From positions 186,001-250,000 of the forward strand of contig JAPQWV010000489.1 of assembly GCA_027422505.1 (NCBI GenBank): 64,000 bases of DNA. The letters run 5' to 3'. This document shows positions 32,136 to 44,614 of this stretch, piece after piece. The number at the start of each line of letters is the position of its first letter. Position 1 is the stretch's first letter. A program made the translations under genes and the position numbers. The notes beneath the pieces are model-generated. The model was not told the origin of the DNA, did not search any database, and saw only the letters and a list, made by a program, of their open reading frames with translations. Origin of the DNA: Craterostigma plantagineum (lineage: Eukaryota; Streptophyta; Magnoliopsida; Lamiales; Linderniaceae).

Positions 32136-33132
32136 CTAGGTTCCCTTGATATATCTGAGAATCCTTTTAACAACACTCCAGTGCTCCCGACCTGGGTTGG
32201 ACATGTATCGGCTAACAACTCCCACTGCATGAGCAATATCTGGTCTGATAAAGATCATTGCGAACATTAGACTTCCTACCGCCGATACATATGGCAGTCG
32301 AGACATCTCCATCCTGTCGTCTTCATCAGTAGGACACATATCAGAGGATAGCTTGAAATTTACAGCAAGAGGGGAAGATATTGGCTTACTATCTTGCATG
32401 TTGAACCTTCGCAAGATTTTCTTCAAACAATTCTTTTGGAAAACCCAAATCTTTCGCTTGCTTCTGTCTCGAGATATTTGCACGCCAAGAATTTTGTTTG
32501 CTGGCCCCAAGTCGTTCATTTCGAATTCACTAGCTAGTTGAGTCTTTAAGTCGGCGATACGACCTTTGTTGGGTCCTGCTACCAGCATATCGTCGACATA
32601 CAACAACAACATGATGAAATCGTCATCGCCAAATCTCTTGAAATATGCACAAAGATCTGAATATAGTCTGTTGTAGCCAAGACTCATTATGAATGAGTCA
32701 AATCTATTATACCAACATCGAGGTACTTGTTTGAGCCCATAGAGAGATTTGATCATTTTCAAACCAAATCTTCTTTTCCTTGTTCCTCGAAACCTTCTGG
32801 TTGAAGCATATATATTTTTTCATTTAGGTCACCATGGAGAAATGCCGTTTTAACGTCCAGCTGCTCAAGATGCAAGTCAAATGTAGCACACATTGACAAG
32901 ACCACCCTGACTGTTGTAAGTCGAACCACCGGTGAGAAAATTTCGTTGAAGTCAATCCATTCTTTCTGAGCATATCCCTTACAACCAGTCTAGCACGATA
33001 TCGCTCTACCTGGTCATCACCATTCCGCTTGATTTTGTACACCCATTTGTTGCCAATGAGTTTCCTTCCTTGCGGCAATGGCACCAACTCCCATGTCTTA
33101 TTTTTATAGAGAGCTTCCATTTCCTCTTGCAT
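32136..33132 (-). pseudogene. copia copy 2 reverse transcriptase
   Basis: Two frames make up the enzyme. The N-terminal part (33132-32824) has NKTWELVPLPQGRKLIGNKW and YRARLVVRD and then loses frame. The C-terminal part (32762-32136) has SLYGLKQ, the catalytic LLLYVDDMLVAG, LASEFEMNDLG and the RPDIAHAVGVVSRYM motif. Frame loss near 32960 and the gap at 32763-32823 prevent expression. Confidence 0.9.
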
Positions 33133-33492
33133 TGCTGAAATCTACTGACTCGCATCTGAATTATTCAGTGTTTTTTGGAAAGTGGTTGGCTCTCCATTCT
33201 CGGTTAGAAACAGTATGCAAGATTGCTCTCTATCTCATAATCTGAGTGCCAACTGAGCGGTCTACGCTCGCGTGATGACCGCCAGAGCATTCGACTGGGT
33301 CGAGCTCTTCGTGCGCCGGTTCACCTTCAGAAGAATTATATTGTTCCAATTTTTGTTTCACCGGTGTAGTCTTTGTCACGCCTTTTGAACTGCTATCATT
33401 TTCGACTTGCTCCTCATCGCTATCTTCCAGGAAGATAACATCTCTGCTGATAATTAATTTGTGGTCAGTGAGATCTCACAAGCGATATCCCT

Positions 33493-34185
33493 TTACTCCT
33501 TCAGCGTACCCAAGAACAGGCATTTCCTGGACTTTGGATCCAACTTCGTTGTTTCTTGGTTGTGGTACATCGCGTACGTTGAACTTCCAAATATATGGAG
33601 GTTTGAATAATCTGCAGGTACACCAGTCCACATTTCCATCGGTGTTCGCATATCTATAGCAGTAGATGGAGTCTGATTCACCACATAACAGGCAATACAA
33701 ACCGCTTCCGCCCAGAAATTCTTTTCCAAGCCCGCAGTTCTCAACATAGCCCTTGTTCTTTCCAACAGGGTCCTATTCAACCGCTCTGTCACTCCATTTT
33801 GTTGTGGAGTGTAAGCCGTGGTGAACTGTCTTCTGATGCCCGCACCTTTGTAGAATTCAGTGAATTCTTTGCCCGTATATTCCTCTCTATTATCTGACCG
33901 AAGACACTTGATCTTTCTGCCGATTTCAAGTTCAACTCGCGCCTTATATGTTTTGAAGGTAGGAAACGCATCGTCCTTCTTCTTAATTGGGTACACCCAG
34001 CATCTCCTGGAGTAGTCGTCTATGAATGTTACAAAGTAGCTGGCTCCTCCCAGGAATGCAACCGGTGCTTGCCATACATCAGAGTGGATCAACTCTAGAA
34101 TTTCTTTGCTTTTAGAACTTGAAGTGGAGAACTTCAGGCGATGCTGCTTGCTCACAATACAATGCTCGCAGAATGGTAGTGTCAT
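33493..34185 (-). pseudogene. copia copy 2 integrase
   Basis: The frame starts in the CX2C half of the zinc finger (FCEHCIVSKQ). It contains the catalytic-core motifs LIHSDVW, FIDDYSRRCWVYP, CLRSDNREEYTG and TPQQNGVTERLNRTL, followed by the conserved FWAEAV region. Its end is the part retained in copia copy 1. The GAG-pre-integrase histidines lie in the neighbouring gag-protease frame. Confidence 0.9.
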
Positions 34186-34195
34186 TATCGTGAGA

Positions 34196-35662
34196 TCAGA
34201 AAGTAGATTCTTTTGCGCAAGAATTTTTCATGTCTTGTTCAGACATATGACCAAGTTTCTTGTGCCAAGTCACTGTAGACTTTTCGCTTGAACTTGTTGT
34301 AGCAACAGATGCTTGCCCCTCTTGCAGAGTCTCTCCCTTCAGCATGTATAGATTTGCAGCTATCTTTTCTCCCTTCATCACCACCAGTGCTCCTTTGGAT
34401 ACTTTCATGATCTTGTTTTCCAATTCAATTTTGAAACCAAGATCATCCAGTTGCCCCACAGACAACAGATTTTTCTTCAAGCCCTCCATATGTCGCACAG
34501 CATGGATGGTACGCACAGTGCCGTCGTACATCATTATTTGAATCGTACCCACCCCAACAATCTTCAGTGCTTGGTCGTTGCAACTGTGGACATACCCTCC
34601 AAAGGTTGGCTCGTATTGATGAAACCATTCCCTTCGAGAGGTCATGTGGAAAGTAGCTGCAGAGTCCATGAGCCACACGTCGTTGAATCTTTCATTTTCA
34701 GCGATAGTGGTTGCGGCTTCACAGACCAAGGCAATTCCATCGTCGGTAGTATTGGCGGCATTTCCTTGGGCATTGGGATTCTTATTTAGAGCCCAACGAT
34801 CTTTCTTAAGATGACCTTTCTTGCCACATTGGTAACATTTTATAGCCTTCTTATTTTTTATAACAAGGCTTTGCCGTTTTTGACTCCCACTTGGACCAGA
34901 CTCTTCGGATCTTGTTCGTTTTCGGCTCACGTTTGAACCACGTGCTCCTGATCTTGCCCTCGTCACTGTTAACGCTTCTGCCTGTTGGGACATTATCAAC
35001 TTGTCTTCTTTGTTATTACGCCAACTTTCTTCTTTGAGAACCGCAGCTGCAATATTATCGAAGATAAGTTTTCCCGCAGCTTGGTTGTTGCTCAGATTGA
35101 TGACGAGTTGATCATAGGAGTCTGGCAGGCTTTGCAGTAGAAGCTCAGCACGTTCACTTGACTCTATTTTGTAGTCCAAGTCTTTTAGTTGCGAGAATAG
35201 AGTATTCAACTTGTTGATGTGCTTGGTCACTGAAGAAGATTCTTCCATTCGTAGATGGTGTAATTTTCTTTTCAGAAAAATTCGACTGTGGAGTGACTTG
35301 ACTTGATACAACTTCTCAAGATGGTCCCAAATTTCTTTTGCACTGATTTTCTCTTCAACACTTGATAATATATCATCTGCTAATGTCAGATGAATGTTGG
35401 CGATGGCCCTTCCGTCTATCTTTCTCCATTTGGCGTCACTTGTGATTGTTGTTGGTTTGCCAGTGATCGCCTCCAGACAATTTTCTTTGAATAAAATTGT
35501 CATAATCCTCATTTTCCACAGTGAGTAGTTTCTCCCGTTGAATTTCTCAATTTCATATTTAGCTGCCATTTTTCCCACCTCGCTATCGTCGGAGAAATTC
35601 AACAATCCAGCCAAATAGTACTGATCAGATAATTTGCAGAAAAGGTAGCGACCATCTTTCAA
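34196..35662 (-). pseudogene. copia copy 2 gag and protease
   Basis: A 488-codon open frame starts at ATG 35662. It has the copia gag domain (GRNYSLWKMRI, LEKLYQVKS), a knuckle CYQCGKKGHLKKDR in which the final cysteine is replaced by arginine, the protease site WLMDSAATFHM (DSAA instead of the usual DSGA), and the GAG-pre-integrase start (VTWHKKLGHMSEQDM). The changed cysteine and active-site glycine suggest loss of function despite the open frame. Confidence 0.85.
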
Positions 35663-35813
35663 GACAAAATTACCCTTCTAAGTAAATTCCTAGATGAGAT
35701 CTGGTGGGGTCACTATGTGTCCGACTTGGCACCAGCCACCTAGACAGAACTTACTTACGCAGTCTATTACCACGACTTGCCAAAAAACTCTTCCGTAACA
35801 ATAAACCTTTTTG

Positions 35814-36654
35814 TCTTTCTCTCTCCTTCCCCTTTCTCTCCCTTCTCACTAAAACAAAACCCTACCTCTTCTTCCATACGCCGCCACCCTTTCCCCCTCC
35901 TCCCCCTCCTCGCCCACCTTCATTAATGGAGGTAGGAGGAACATGGAGGTAGGGGGAGCTCTCTTCTTTCTTTTATTTTTCTCTGTTTTCTTCTTTTTTC
36001 TTTAAATAAAAAAAATTGAAAGACCACCAACGCCGTCCACCGCCCGCCTCCACCTCCGCCTGCGTCAGCCACCATTCCGAGCCCGTCCGCCTCCGCCTAC
36101 GTCAGCCACCACCGAGCCCATCCGCCTCGACAGCCGCGCCCGACACCGGTTCACAAGCCCCACCCTTCTCACTCCGCCCGCCTTGGCCGTCGACAGCTGT
36201 TGTCGCCACCTCCGCCGCCTGCCACCGTTGCCAGCCGCCTCCGCTACTGCCTCCTCTGCCACAGTCCCACATCTCACTATCTTCCATCTGCGAGTCTCCT
36301 GTGTGGAGCTCGCTTCTCCTCGCCATTAGGCTAGGAGCTTTTTCTCCCGCTGTGGAGACACTTCTCCCTTTGTGGAGCCTCTTCCGATGAAGACGATGGT
36401 CTCGAATCGGTTGGACAAAGATAATGTAGAATATTGTAGATTTGGATTAATAGCTTTTTTTGTAGTATGTTCTATAGAACTTTGGTCCAAGTTCAGGGTT
36501 TTTTTCGTTTTCTGTCGGCTTTTGTTATTTGTGGTGTGTTGCTCCTTGTGAGCCTTCATTTCTCTACCGGATACTGTGTCACCGGAGAGACCTATTGGAC
36601 TACTTAGCCCTTGTCTCTTTGTTTATTAATGAAAGCTATCGTTTCTGGGAAAAA
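35814..36654 (+). mobile_element. Non-autonomous poly(A) retroposon, copy B
   Basis: This 841-bp unit sits inside the leader of copia copy 2. It is bounded by a 16-bp duplication with one mismatch (ACAATAAACCTTTTTG at 35798-35813, ACGATAAACCTTTTTG at 36655-36670). Copia copy 1 shows the empty site with one copy of this word. It shares layout with copy A: CT-rich start, AAACCCTACC, ATTAATGGAGGTAG, a short A-rich block, a GC-rich centre, CCCTTTGTGGAG words and TTTATTAATGAAAGCTATCG before an A run. No protein-coding domain is present. Confidence 0.8.
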
Positions 36655-36743
36655 ACGATAAACCTTTTTGATATCCTTTCTGATGTGGAAGATCAGACAA
36701 AGCTGCAACCACATAGCATAATTGGAATATCAATCAGGGCTGG

Positions 36744-37252
36744 GCGGATGTGGAAAGCTGATCTTTGCAATATCCGCACAAATTTATCGGGGAACTGTGT
36801 TCTGATATGAACACAAACATATTCACGGTCACACACACCTATATATAAATATAGTCATGACCTTTTAACTTAACAATGTTTAATCAGATTATAATGTACT
36901 GCTTACCAAATTGAAAAATACAGTCACAATTCACAGCTACCATCTATCTGCACAAAAAAAAAGATGGAAAAAACATTAACTAATGCAAACAACACAATTA
37001 ATTTTTCTAAGCTTGCAATTGTATTTACCTTTCTACCGGAGCGGTTTTGAACTGAAGTGTGCGATATTATTGAAGGAGAATGCATTTGGTACACAATCGA
37101 TAACGTTAGTGTTACACATCTTCGATGAGGATAACAAGCCTTTATTTACTTGGAACTTAAACACGAATTGACAAGGCATTTTCCAATGAACAACAGACAT
37201 AATATTCCACTGAGGAATATTTGCTCAAGATTATTATAAACATAAGAAAAAC
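36744..37252. other. Sequence between copia copy 2 and the RepHel frame
   Basis: It is AT-rich and carries no recognised domain. It probably contains the 3' end of the Helitron, but I could not settle on a CTRR terminus with a preceding hairpin. Confidence 0.35.
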
Positions 37253-40200
37253 TTAGTTGACTTCTGCCGCTGCGAGAACTTCATGGTAAACAATGTTTTT
37301 AGTACGGTTGTTTCTTTCTGCTTGTGGGAATGGTGGCCTAATCAATATTTTCATTTCGTTAACTGATCTAGGTCTTGATAATGCAACATAAAGCTGTCCA
37401 TGAGAGAAAACAGGTTCTTTCAAATAGATACCAACAAAATCTAATGTTTGTCCTTGTGCTTTATTGATTGTCATTGCAAAGCATAAACGTACTGAAAATT
37501 GTTTCCTTTTAAAATGATAGATGAGAAATTATTTTGCGGTGATTCTAAGGATATACGTGGAATAAACACAGGCTTCCAAATATGTACTCCAACTGAAATT
37601 TCAGCATAAATTACATTGCTATTAAATTCTTTACATATCAGTCGTGTTCCATTACAAAGAACTTATGTGGGATTAAGATTCCGAAGCAATATAATGGGTG
37701 CATTTTTCTTCGAAGCTAACTTATGCGGCGGGAGTTCGTTCGGTGTTAAAGAGTGAAATAGTTCTTCCTGGTCTGTGACAGAGCAGGCACCGAGACTCTC
37801 GTCATTACTTAAGTATATTGTTCTTCACCAGGAAATTTATTAAGTAAGACATCAGTTATTTCGTGTACAAAATCTCGTTGTCAATATTGCTCTTTTTACA
37901 AATGATTGGGGGTTAAAATTATGTTCGACACTCGGAAAAACTGCATTTATTAGCTTATTTAACGAGGTTTCATCATCATCGAAACATATGTTTGATTGTA
38001 ATGGAATCTGAATCTGATCATCCTCATCAACATCCTCAGTCCCGTTGCCCACATTTAACAAATAAGATGAAAATTGAGGATCAAGCAATGTTCTCATATT
38101 TTGGTGGAGCTTCAATTTCTCAAATCGATTCCACAATGGTGACATAACTATTGAAGCATCAATAATATCTTCTTTGCTACCCCTTGTAACAACTGGTAAT
38201 GTTTGGCAAAAATCACCTCCAAACACTATGACCTTGTCACCGAATATACAATTTGCATCCATAGCATCTCTCAACATTTCGTCAAACTTCTCGATAACAA
38301 AGCGTTTTGCCATTGTGGCTTCATCCCATATAATTAGTTTTGATACTCGGAGTAAATAAGCTAGCGCACTTTGTTTGCTTATATCACACGATTTTGAGCC
38401 ATTCTCATCTAACGGAATTTTGAATCTAGAATGCGAAGTACGCCCCCGGGAAGTAGAGATGCAGCAACGCCTGAAGTGGCTGTTGCGAGAGTTATGTGTT
38501 TCGAAGACCTTATTGTTCCGACTTTGTAAAGAATGGTATATTAGTATTGACGTGGTATAGTATATTATCATAAGCGATACACTTTCTCTATTTAGTTTCG
38601 TAAATGCAGAAACATCTTCCTCAGTTACGGTAATGTTTTGTTCAGCCTGCAATTCCTTTGCTAGATTTGTGGAATTCAACTCTATATCTTCACTTAGGAA
38701 AGGGAAATCTTCTATTTTTTTGCCCATTGAATATAAGTGATAAGTGATAGACTCAATTGTTTTGAGTTTTATTAATTTCGAAGTAAGGGTTCTATCCTTC
38801 CTAAAATCCTCCGAAAGATAATTCTCGAATTTTAACCATGGCTCTTTAGGATTACTTGGAGAACAATAAATAAGTAGTGTGGCAAATAATTGTCGTAACG
38901 CAGCAGGCAGCAAGTATGCGATTCTTTCCCAAGACATTCATCACATGTCTTGTTGTCATCCATGAGTCCGGACATTTGTGCAGCTTCTCGGAATGTTTTG
39001 AGTTTTTTCCCTTAACAGTTCTTAAATGTTCGAACGAAGTCGGACCTCTAACATGCACTAAAAGTAACCTTAAATAAAATCTCTCTCCATCGGATGGATG
39101 ACATGTTAATATACGCCCATAACAGTTTGTCTTTTACGCAATTTCAATTGCTTTATATTATAGTGCCAGGTAAAATGTTCTGGAAACTCAATATATAAAA
39201 GTTTTTTGGAACGCGCATAGTCATCATACTCATTCATGTAGAAGAATTGGGTCAACATAGTATTTTGTACAGTCGATTTGTTGATAATTGATTCGAGTTG
39301 TTGATCATGCGAAAATGATACCATTTGTTCATTATCTAGATGGATTGGTAAAGATATGACAGAAGGGTGTATGTGGTTAAGTTCGAAATTGAAAATTCTC
39401 CATACTGCCTCTGGCGCCGATATCCATCTGGCACGTTGAAAATTTTTTATTTCGTCGAGTCTTGGTTCATCGTCGTTTGTGTTAAAAGAATATAAGATTC
39501 TATCATTACCTTTGTAAATATATTTGTAGATATACTTGATAGCCTGGATTGTTGAGCAAGTCTCAACATTGATGTGACAATTAAACTTTGCAAGTAAATA
39601 CGGGTTGTATGGTACGACCCAACGATTATCAAGATGAGACCCTCGTATATTAACGCTATGGCCATTGTCTCTCCGATGATATATTGGGTAAGAGTTCTCT
39701 CCATATTTTGTCGTTTCAGAAAAATCTTTAGGATACTTAAACTTACAGCAACCATTTCTTTTCATACATGGACATTTTGGATTTAAAGCTCCACATGGTC
39801 CATGCATCATGTGTTTCTTCACTAATTGATGTAAGTATGAATCTGTAGATGCATCAGGCAGTTCGGCACAAACTAACGTATCGAATGCTTCTGGAGCAAA
39901 TATCTTCGATGATTGGTTTAAAATTAGCAGAAAATGAGCGTGAGGCAGACCTCGTTTTTGGAATTCGACTCATAAGCACATGCAACAATAGCACCAAAAA
40001 TTTTATTTTTAAATAACTCATTCTTTAAGACCTCGATTTTCGCACGAAATATTCTTGCCACAGCATCAGGTCTATTTTGAATTTCATCAGAAGACAAACA
40101 TAATGCTTTTATTTCAGGCCAGTTGAGATTTGTTGTCATGGTTAAGAAGATATCTGATTTTCCATATCGTTGAACCAAGGATAGAGCATCCATGTATCTT

Positions 40201-41603
40201 TTACGCATATCTCTAGGTCCTCCAATGAACGAAGTCGGTAATATTATACGCTTTCCGACTTCAGAACCCATCTGGCAGCCTTGAGCTACACTATCCAACA
40301 AACCTTGATAGACCTCCTTTCGCAATCGTTTTTGCATATCCTAATTTCTAAAAAAAAATCTAGTCTTGACATCTCGTTTTAATGTACATGTCTATAACAT
40401 ATTGTTGTAAGAGTCTACCGACATGTAATAAATACGGAAAATCAGTTTCTCTTACCTGCAACTTGAAGCAATAATATTCGCGGCATGATATAGTTGTCTT
40501 CCCAACAGCATTTCCAGTAGAACCTATTAAAACAGATCAAATAATGCAATTGCTAATTAAAAAAATTATTAAAGTGCATCTGAACTCGCCAATTGAATAT
40601 ACCTTGAAGCTCGCTCGCTAGAGTATCAGCAATACCCTGGCACAATTCTACTTCCGGCATAACTTTACCAAACTCTATTTCGTTTAAACCCTGGTGTTAT
40701 TTGGCCGACTTAATCGTTCTATTTTCGATGCCATCCTGGTTCGCCGCTTGGAAAAATAAGAGGATATTGTAGCGGGATCGTAACAACCATAATAATGTTT
40801 TATAATTTGGGTGGATGATCTTTTGGATATACTTGTATATGAGGGCTTGCATCTTGATTTGCAACGTCTGATTCGAGCCATACTCCAGCAACTTGAGACG
40901 TATTTGGCATGTTAAAGATACTTCGTCTACTGTAGGGTCACTATGTAAAGCGATTTTATATTCACTTAAATCAGGAAGACTTCTTAGATTCTTGAAGAAT
41001 TCGGTGTAGGGATTACATTGCAATATTTCGACTACCTTTTCAACAACCGCTTCTTTAAAATTAGAATTAGCTAACATACGATTCGAGATTTCATGGTCGG
41101 TATCATAAAAATACAGTTGAATGTTTCTAGGGATGCCATTACTTGTTGGAACTAGTGGATCCAAATAATGGTAGAGTTGACCCTGCACACGAAATGTGTA
41201 AATTCCTTTGTTTCTTTTTGCCAAAGAGCTATCATAGTGTACTCCTAAGGACATAAACCCGAAGACATTGTTGTAATGACGGACATATTGGCGAAAATGT
41301 TTAGCTTCATCAGAACGACCCAAGTATAGATCTACTAACTCAAGCGGCATCTTTGTCTCGCATAATCTCACTTCCCCCGATGAACAACAAAATCCAGGCG
41401 GCTCTAGCTAAAACACGCCTAGCGCCACAGAACTTACAACCGGCAACATTAGGTAGAACATCGGGTTCCGTGACTATGCACCGTAAGCGTTCAAGACGGG
41501 AGTTTATATTAACATGTGTTCTATTCTTCTCAAGGCGACGTCCATTTTTTCTTCGTCTCCTATCTTCAACAGAAGCATATTTTCTCTTCCGATCTTTCAC
41601 CAT
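37253..41603 (-). pseudogene. Helitron RepHel transposase, full span but degenerate
   Basis: From ATG 41603: a basic N-terminus with CKFCGARR, the FRQYVRHYNNVFGFMSLGV region, GIYTFRVQGQLYHY, SCREYYCFKLQ with LLHVGRLLQQYV (about 40500-40380), the Helitron-like N domain (RYMDALSLVQRYGKSDIFLTM), and the HUH motif in GLPHAHFLLIL (about 39950). The two-tyrosine motif in AIKYIYKYIYKG (about 39530) follows. The PIF1 helicase has LIIWDEATMAKR, VIVFGGDF and [16 protein letters not shown], ending near 37253. Frames break near 41370, 40350, 39950, 38450, 37850 and 37480, and the P-loop before ATATSG is gone. RepHel would nick and unwind DNA for rolling-circle transposition; this copy cannot. Confidence 0.85.
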
Positions 41604-43890
41604 TCTCTTTAGTAGATATATAAACGTAGATTAAATAAAGATTAGAACCTAACCGAGTGCCACAATGCCGACGACAGACTATTTCTTTCTGTACAACAGT
41701 ACCTCAAGTACCTAAAGTAGAACAATCTTACAAATTTGAAAGGAAGGCACTCACAACCACTAGCTTTACGTTATAGGAAGTAGCTAAACCTAAAATTAGA
41801 TCTCTGATTATGATAACAATAAAGACGCACTAACTTCATAATCATATCGAAACTTAAAACATGCCTTCGTGACCGAGTTCAAACAGGTTATAGAAAAGCA
41901 AATAACATTAGAACATAGAACGCCATGGATAATGAACAGTATAATTTAAGCACATCATAAATGAGTAACAAAGAGATACAGATATAGGTTAGAGACCTAT
42001 ATTATATCAAGGTTAGAAAACAGAATTCTAAGGAATATCAAAATAGTACACGTAGTAACACTGCTATACCGTAAATAGTCTCCACCGTTTTTTTGGGAAA
42101 ATAGTATCCATCGTTGCGATCATCTTCCCCAGTTCATGCATTAACTGTAGACATTGGGATCACGTCTGACCTACGGGCTATACAATGCCATACGCATATA
42201 GTGATCATACAGTATACCCCATATAGATCTACCTAGTAAGTCATACAGTATGCCCTATACAGATCTACCTAGTAACTCAAAGGTGAGTACTTGACCAGCA
42301 ATTAAAAGAACTCGAATCTCTAAACAAAAGACACTAACTATATGCACATCACGAAAGAAAGAACCATAAAACCCAAAACAATTTGGCTGAAGACACCATA
42401 TCAAGCTACCTCTTTAAATCACAGTTGTTTGCTTGAAAAGAAGAAAGGATTTGAGGAGGGGCTAGCATATTTTCAGTTCACTATTATAGTAGGTAGAAAA
42501 AAGACCGAATGGGATAGAGAAGAAGAGAGAAAACAACCACAGGTTAGAGACATAACTACAGATGTGCTTGTACTGTATGTATTAATCGAGTGATTACAGT
42601 AGGAAAAGAACAGATAATAAAGAAATGAAAAATAGCAGCACACATGAAAAAAGGCGTCATCGTATCAGGTTCTCTCTCTCACACACTCGATCAAAATAAG
42701 GTTTGTAACGATTAATCTTTGACGAGTGAATATGATGAAGACACAACTTAATATTAAACAATGAAGGACACAAGAATTACCTCCAATGAACATGAAATGC
42801 CATACGCATAACCACTACACACACATAGGCAGGCAGATAAAGACACCTTAATGCTACTCTAGAAAAAAAAAGGTCGTTACTAACCCTTGTTTTCGCATGA
42901 AAAACAGAGCAGAAGGTATGTATCGTTGTGCCACTCTGGGCAGGTCGGTCATGTTTGATCCCAATCAGCGGGTCTGTCTTTTCGGATGAACATATCGATT
43001 TTTAGGTGGTTTTTGGTCTCTTAAGGAATAAAGAAATAAACAATCTTTCGGACAACGTGACTTTAAATAGTTGAAAATATCAATTCCAACGGAGTTTCTT
43101 TTGCAGCCTTTGATATCTATTTAGCTAATTATAAAAAGGTGTCATTGAAACTATACAGTCATTATACAAATGCAGAAAAAAAGTTCATATATAAACGTAT
43201 AGATAAATACGGCTAATACAAATAATAACAAACAATGATTAATATGCAATGTGGGAGTAGAGACGAGACATGCAGTCATCATTCCCACACCCACACACAT
43301 TAAAAAGATAGAGGGCATTTAAGTCAATAAAAAACAGACGTGGACTTCGAGGAATAATAACGTTATTTCACATTTTGAAATAAATATCAGTTAGTCAAAA
43401 CTTTTCAAAAAGCATATGTCTAATCGTCGTCGTCCAGAGGGTTGACTAGATTCTAATCGTGTGGTAATGAGTAGATAATGATTCCAAAGTAAAGAAAAAA
43501 AAAACAACACAATAATAATCTCTTCCATTTTTCTGAAGTATATGTTGCCTGTTTAAGCTCAGCAAGTCAACCATCTTTTCTCATTTTTATGCCATTTTAA
43601 GCATTTGTCTGAAAGCCCCATGAAGAAGATACAAAAACAATGTGTAGTAAGTATACTATCGCTAGACATACAGAATCGAATTTAATTAAAAGCAACTAAA
43701 CTGCTATCGATCGTGTCTGAAAGCTGCAGTTTGCAGTGCTGTAAACACTTCCCCAAACGTGCCCTTATTTGCCCTCTCTCAGTTTTTTAATTTATTGCTC
43801 GGCCTGAAACGAGAAGAAGAACCCATACCATACATATATATACATGACTGTGAGTAGATGAACATCAGTAATTGCAGGCAATTAAATACA
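41604..43890. other. Long stretch without recognisable gene
   Basis: About 2.3 kb of AT-rich sequence has no convincing coding frame; the 83-residue frame at 42342-42593 has no family resemblance. It should contain the Helitron 5' boundary and then host DNA in front of the MULE, but neither border can be fixed by eye. Confidence 0.4.
42207..42278. repeat. 36-bp tandem duplication
   Basis: Two adjacent copies start CATACAGTAT and end with the block GATCTACCTAGTAA. They differ at a few bases (ACCCCATAT against GCCCTATAC). No further copies are present. Confidence 0.8.
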
Positions 43891-43899
43891 AGAAAACAG

Positions 43900-43990
43900 G
43901 GCTTTTTAATTAAAATAGGGCAATTAGAGCCCATATTCAATAAAATAGGGCCAATTGAGATGAAATTAACAAAATAGGGCGAAACGAGGT
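43900..43990 (+). repeat. MULE left terminal inverted repeat
   Basis: It pairs with 47596-47685. The first 21 bases are identical, and the AAAATAGGG words keep phase through about 90 bases, with roughly one difference in five in between. Confidence 0.85.
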
Positions 43991-44614
43991 TAATAACCGC
44001 GACGCCGCATCCATTAAACGCGACGCGGGCTCAATCGGGCTTGACGCGGGCTTAACCGTTAACGCAGGCCTTTTTTGCAAATGATCAATTGGGCCGAACT
44101 TCGGACCATTTTGCAGGTCGTCGCGGCTAGCCGCGACGTCCCGTTGAATGGCGGCGACGTCGTGTTGATAAAGCCGCGCAGCTTCTTTTCTTCCTCATTT
44201 CTTCTCCTCTCCTCTCCTCGATTCCTCCGGCGAATTTTCGGGCGATCGCTGCGCGTTTTGGACCAGTGATAGATCCGTTATTCCTCGTCATCTTCGATTA
44301 AGCTTCGTTTGGTATGAAGCTTCTAATTTGTTTAAATATTGATTTTGATGTTTCGTTAGATTTCGTCAGATTCTTTCGTTTATGTTTGTGTTTTGGGAAA
44401 ATTTGTGCTTTAGATATTATGGGTTGCTTAGTATGTTGATATAACACGTTAATTTTAGATAATTGATTCGATTTAGAAATTTTCCCTAATTTAGAAACCT
44501 AATTTTGGAATTACGGTTTTTAGGTTATTTGATTCGATTGTTAGTACATAAGTCAATTTATGTGTTTGTTTATTGTTATTTGTTGCGATATTGACTTTGA
44601 AACGCTAATTTAGG

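Larger units (their letters stand above)
31131..36743 (-). mobile_element. Ty1-copia element (copia copy 2), 5' LTR missing
   Basis: Reading from about 36743 downward: leader, gag-protease, integrase, reverse transcriptase, RNase H, polypurine tract and 3' LTR. The order integrase before reverse transcriptase is copia. The leader matches that of copia copy 1, and the match stops at the equivalent of position 5626, just past the primer site, so the 5' LTR and primer site were lost at about 36743. The leader is interrupted by retroposon copy B. Coding frames are broken several times. Confidence 0.85.

Noticed and set aside
35704..36390. Plus-strand proline-rich frames in retroposon B
   Set aside because: They follow composition, do not align in frame with copy A and start in the copia leader.
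36744..37252. Possible Helitron 3' end
   Set aside because: Several CTRR-like words exist by chance, but none had a convincing hairpin directly before it.
43720..43780. Possible miR395-like word (AACACTTCCCCAAACG) near the MULE
   Set aside because: Only a partial, gapped resemblance to the miR395 complement and no fold-back arm nearby.
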